A DNA stretch of 64,000 nt from Uranotaenia lowii (lineage: Eukaryota > Arthropoda > Insecta > Diptera > Culicidae): the NCBI RefSeq assembly GCF_029784155.1, contig NC_073693.1, positions 169,933,104 to 169,997,103 on the forward strand. The letters run 5' to 3'. Below are positions 60,321 through 64,000 of the stretch, piece after piece. The notes under the pieces were generated by a model. The model was not told the origin of the DNA and did no database searches. It saw nothing but the letters and a program-made list of their open reading frames with translations. Made by a program: the position numbers and the translations under genes. The number at the start of each line of letters is the position of its first letter. Position 1 is the first letter of the stretch.

Positions 60321-60339
60321 TACAAATCAGATGGTTCAT

Positions 60340-63180
60340 TTGGAAAAATTGGAAAAATTGAATGATTCTTATCGCTATGCTGTTTTTTTAAAAGTTTTAT
60401 ACGTTGATTCTATGATGTATATGAAACGTATAACAAAGTTTTTTGAGAAATTTACCCTCAAAATGCTTGCTGGGCAATTTTGGTTGGGAATGTTGGTCTA
60501 AGGATTTGGTTAAGAGACACTTTTGACTGTGTTATGATCCAAAAATTATTACTATAACCTGGTGTTTTTTATCGATGAGTTCAAAAACATACAAGCTGCA
60601 TTAAAAGAAAGTAATAAAACGAATGCAAATATTCATAAAAAAAGAAAAAAGATACCCAATCTAAGCACTCCTCAACAAGAGACCCGATTTTTATTTTCCA
60701 TCATTCAAAAATAAATTATACATCATTGGAAGGTTATTTCTCGAGCTTAAAGATTTTCAGTTACCTTTAAAATTGAATATTGTCAACTTTGTCAAAAATC
60801 TAGCTATGTCAAAAAAAAAAATGCAAAATGATGTTAAAAAAGCTATAATTTCAGCATGATATGAGATTAAGAATTATCGATGCAAGTTTACGCTCTAGTA
60901 TCGATGATAAAGGTATCTATTTTTAAGCGTTACGTGACGCCATGAAAACTCTACTGTTTTTCAACTCATGATTCCTTAAACGTCACATATTGTCGAAAAT
61001 TGGTAGTCTGTTCAATCTTTTTGAGAGAAATTCAATGCAATTTTCAGATTAAATATCGGTTCAGAAGGTTGTGAGTTGAAGTCGGGTAAAAAAGTGTTGT
61101 GACGTCACGAAAATAGATTTGCTTTTTTTCGAAAACGTTTAAGACTTTTTACTGTTAAGTATTTCTGCAATACAAATTTAATAAAACAATGCTCTTCAAT
61201 GAATGAATTCAATTATCATTTTTTTACGAAACTAAGAAACTATTTTTTTTTGCATAAACTCGGTTGATTTGAATCGTTTCTTATAAAAACATGAAAAATC
61301 ACGCTTGTTGAACACGATTTTTTAAAAGCATCTATTTGAATTATAAAGCAAGGAAGTTATTTCTGATTAGAATGAAAATCTTGCAAAAAGTGCAAGTTCT
61401 TCATATATCTTTATTTTAATGAAAAGCCCACAAATAGCTTCTATTACTTTCTGGCATTATTTGTTTATTTGTTCATTTATTTGTAAAAGAACATTATGTT
61501 CAAACAAAATAAGTATGCATACAATAAATGCAACGGGATTCAAAAAATCTTTTAACGAGGTCATTTTTATAGATCAAGTTTTTTATATAATTCTTAAGAA
61601 TTTCATAGAACATAAATTTCTTATAAAGCTATTTGAAAAAAAAACTGTCCTGGACTTTCAACATTGACCTCAAAGAATGTTGCTAAAAATCCTAATCGAA
61701 CTCCCATTTACGTAAAATCTCACAAAAAAAGACTTCTATCTCAATTAAAAAATAAAGCATATAAAAATATGTACTGCATGTCCCATGCAAAATTTGGGTC
61801 AGATTAGGATGACAAACCTAAAGTTTGTATAGAAATATGTGGATTATGTTCAGGATGAACAAAAAAAAAACATTGGTCTTTATCTACAGATTTTTAATTT
61901 TTAATTTCAGTGTTTTCAAAGCTATGACAATATTTCATCTTCATTTAGATTAACATAAAATAGCTATTCAGCTAAAAAACGGGTGGATAAGCGTCGATTA
62001 ACTGAAAGGACGTCGTCGTATTTTTCGTTAATTGATCCTAATTAATTTTTTTTTAATATTATTCAAGTGATTGTACAAATAAATTTCAAATAAAATTGAC
62101 GTGCGCAGTGTTGCAAACCTTTTTTGCTTATAATGAATCTATTTCATCACCAAATTACATTATTCGTTAAGATTCTAAGCTTTTTTTTGGTGAATTAGGC
62201 ATTGATTTCAAGATTATACTTTGATTTATTTCATGTAGCTGAGCATAAAATTTCATGACGTTACAATGATAAATAAACTCAAATCAAAATAAAAAAAAAA
62301 CCAAAAATAGGAATTTGTTGGTTGTAATGAGTTGATACTTTCCTAAAATTTTCATAATATTTGATCGAATAGAAGAGCAGAAAGTATGGTTTTGTGAAAA
62401 AAAAAAATCAAAAAAGTAGAAAAAGTGGTGCGTTGTGACTTCACGATTTTTATTGTTTTTAATTTGATAACTATTCGTCTAATGAAAACACTTTTGATTC
62501 CAAATTGTAGCGATTTAAATTCTTAACTTAAAGGTATAACTTCTGTGAAAGTAAATATACCAAAAAAATATTTTGCAAACGATGTGACGTCACGCTGAAA
62601 TGGGTCCATTATATTTTGGAAAGTTTTATGGGCAGGTTGTTATAATCTCTCTAACACTCTAGTGAGATGAGGTGAGGTGGCTATAAGCAAGAAGTGCTAC
62701 ACTCTGAACAGTTGTGACATTCAGTACTGGTTGATTTGAAAAATGATGATAAAGTTTTGACAAATTGTAGTTTTTTTTTTATTCATAAAAAAAACTTACT
62801 GTTAGAAATTACTAAATTTGGAGAATGAGCAACTTATAGTTAGCTTTTTTTAGTAAATAAATAATTACAAATAGGAAATGAAGTTCACTGCTATCATGAC
62901 TTCAAACTGTGAAACACTTTCCCATCGATCGTTTCGGATGAAACATTATTAAAAATTTCTTTAATCTCTACCGGTTATCACGATGAGCAATAAAACAAAC
63001 ATACGATAAGCTGTAACAAAAGCACGAAATAAATTTATTCTATATCATGATTCGTTTTACATATTCAACGTGTGATTAAATACGATACTCGCATGGGAAT
63101 CAATATTAATCACATCCAGTGCGTATTTCTTTTATTTATCATATCGCGGCAAGCTCAAAAAAAATCCGAACTCAGTGCTT
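60340..63180. other. AT-rich sequence with recurring GTGACGTCACG
   Basis: GTGACGTCACG occurs at about 61100 and 62584, and GTGACTTCACG at about 62448; TTACGTGACGCCATG occurs at about 60933. Surrounding text is AT-rich with no ORF. These may be iterons of an unrecognised repeat or CREB-type sites by chance. No gene seen. Confidence 0.4.
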
Positions 63181-64000
63181 ATCACAGCAAGGGAAAAATC
63201 GTTCAGCAAAAAAAAAATACGAAACTAATTTTCACTGGGTCAGCATAAACAACCAATCAGGCAGCAGCGCGTTCAGTCGTACCCTGGATTGGATTGAATT
63301 GGATTGGATACAAGTCGACGATCCTGCTGAGTTTGCATAACCTCGAATAACAAAATGAAAAAAAAAAGCAAAATCGTTCTTCCCGTTCTGCCAAAACAGT
63401 CAAACCGACTGCGAAAGCCGCCAAATGGAGTTGGCCAAACCAGCAAGTCCGCCAGCCAGCCGTTCGGTCATCATCGTCAAACACCGGCCGGCCAAATCCA
63501 CAAAAGCCACGTGAATCGGGTTAATGTGTTCTATCTGGCAGTGGTTGCCCGAGGCATCGCCGCCAGCGGAGAGACGCATCCAAAACATCGCAGCTAGCAG
63601 AAGTCGGAGGTCCATGCGCCTCCTGACAGACGCACCGCCCCACTGAATGTGCTGACCCAGACGCTGCTATCTGGCGGCCTACCGTTCGATACCCTGCATA
63701 TGGTTCACCAAATATATTGGTAAACATCGACATCATCAGCAGAAATGGGGGGGCCGTAAAAAAAGTGAAGCCTTTCGGGGCTCAAGAGATACCTACAACA
63801 ATCCACAGTCGGTGAACTGCCAAGCTTGGACGCTATACCACAAACAACTCAAGAGTCGAAAAGGAGGAAGGTGGTATGCAAGCAAGTAGTCACTCACGAC
63901 GCGACGAGGAGAGGCAAGCGATGGAGTTTGCTTCGGAGTAGGTGAACATCATCAAAACAACACACGACGCAAAACACGTTTTCCAACGGTCGTTTTCTAC
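63181..64000. other. GC-richer unique island 9 at the window end
   Basis: Composition rises strongly. A plus-strand frame is open from about 63768 to 63943 with coding-like content (KRYLQQSTVGELPSLDAIPQ), and GTAG|GTGAAC near 63942 is donor-like. A minus-strand frame at 63400-63615 is treated separately. TTGGATTGAATTGGATTGG at 63286 is a short direct repeat. The island could be the start of a gene extending beyond the window. Confidence 0.4.
63400..63615 (-). CDS. candidate first exon with signal-peptide-like start
   Basis: The minus-strand ORF starts MDLRLLLAAMFWMRLSAGGD, with a hydrophobic stretch and small residues that resemble a cleavable signal peptide. It continues with NHCQIEHINPIHVAFVDLA to a stop after 71 codons. 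Codons lean to G/C in third position, but so does the whole island, and the plus strand is open over much of the same DNA. The product is not recognised. No strong donor was found before the stop. It may be a chance ORF. Confidence 0.2.
   Translation of the reverse strand: MDLRLLLAAMFWMRLSAGGDASGNHCQIEHINPIHVAFVDLAGRCLTMMTERLAGGLAGLANSIWRLSQSV

Overview
The window reads as a stretch of a large dipteran genome, most likely a culicine-type mosquito. This is an inference from several things: the AT-rich, homopolymer-rich base composition; the dense load of small TA-flanked inverted-repeat elements whose ends look like mosquito MITEs; tRNA-derived SINEs; and a decayed CR1/L2/Jockey-type LINE. No complete protein-coding gene is visible. 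The only good exon signal is at bases 1-48, which run into a strong splice donor (CAG|GTGAGC) on the plus strand, so most of the window may be one long intron or gene-poor flank. Weak candidate exons lie at 31.7-31.9 kb (minus) and 63.4-64.0 kb.

Layout. 0-11 kb: TA-flanked elements (342-538, 1355-2303, 9305-10892), a CCGG-rich element with an 8-bp target duplication (2404-2866), a 0.8-kb foldback (5217-6012), a 286-bp element with a 14-bp target duplication (6378-6663), and two minus-strand SINEs. 11-22 kb: a GC-richer unique island, a ~160-bp satellite (12.3-13.0 kb), element A (14.57-16.7 kb) carrying a SINE and a hairpin element, a 752-bp MITE, then two more unique islands. 22-32 kb: a ~1-kb (ACAAAAATT)n array, an inverted degenerate remnant of it at 26.8 kb, and a 4-kb relative of A (element B, 27198-31210) with a 945-bp MITE nested inside. 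32-47 kb: unique islands plus a back-to-back run of inverted-repeat elements at 35.6-37.9 kb, and a duplicated segment (41.4 and 44.2 kb), one copy of which was later split by a SINE and a 1.1-kb element. 47-54 kb: a three-level nested stack (47023-50516) and a 1-kb MITE. 54-64 kb: a large unique island, a SINE, the LINE relic with a 1-kb MITE inside its reverse transcriptase, and a final GC-richer island.

The most striking pattern is shared by many TA-flanked families that otherwise differ in sequence. Each has a G-rich terminal word that is repeated in tandem near an end with a period of 17-19 bp (for example GTTGATCAAAGTTACCCC, GTGTCCGTTTTACCCG, GAGGCATAATGAG, GATACTTGAT). This looks like a common transposase-binding grammar written in different words. 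No transposase ORF was found, so all of these elements appear non-autonomous here.
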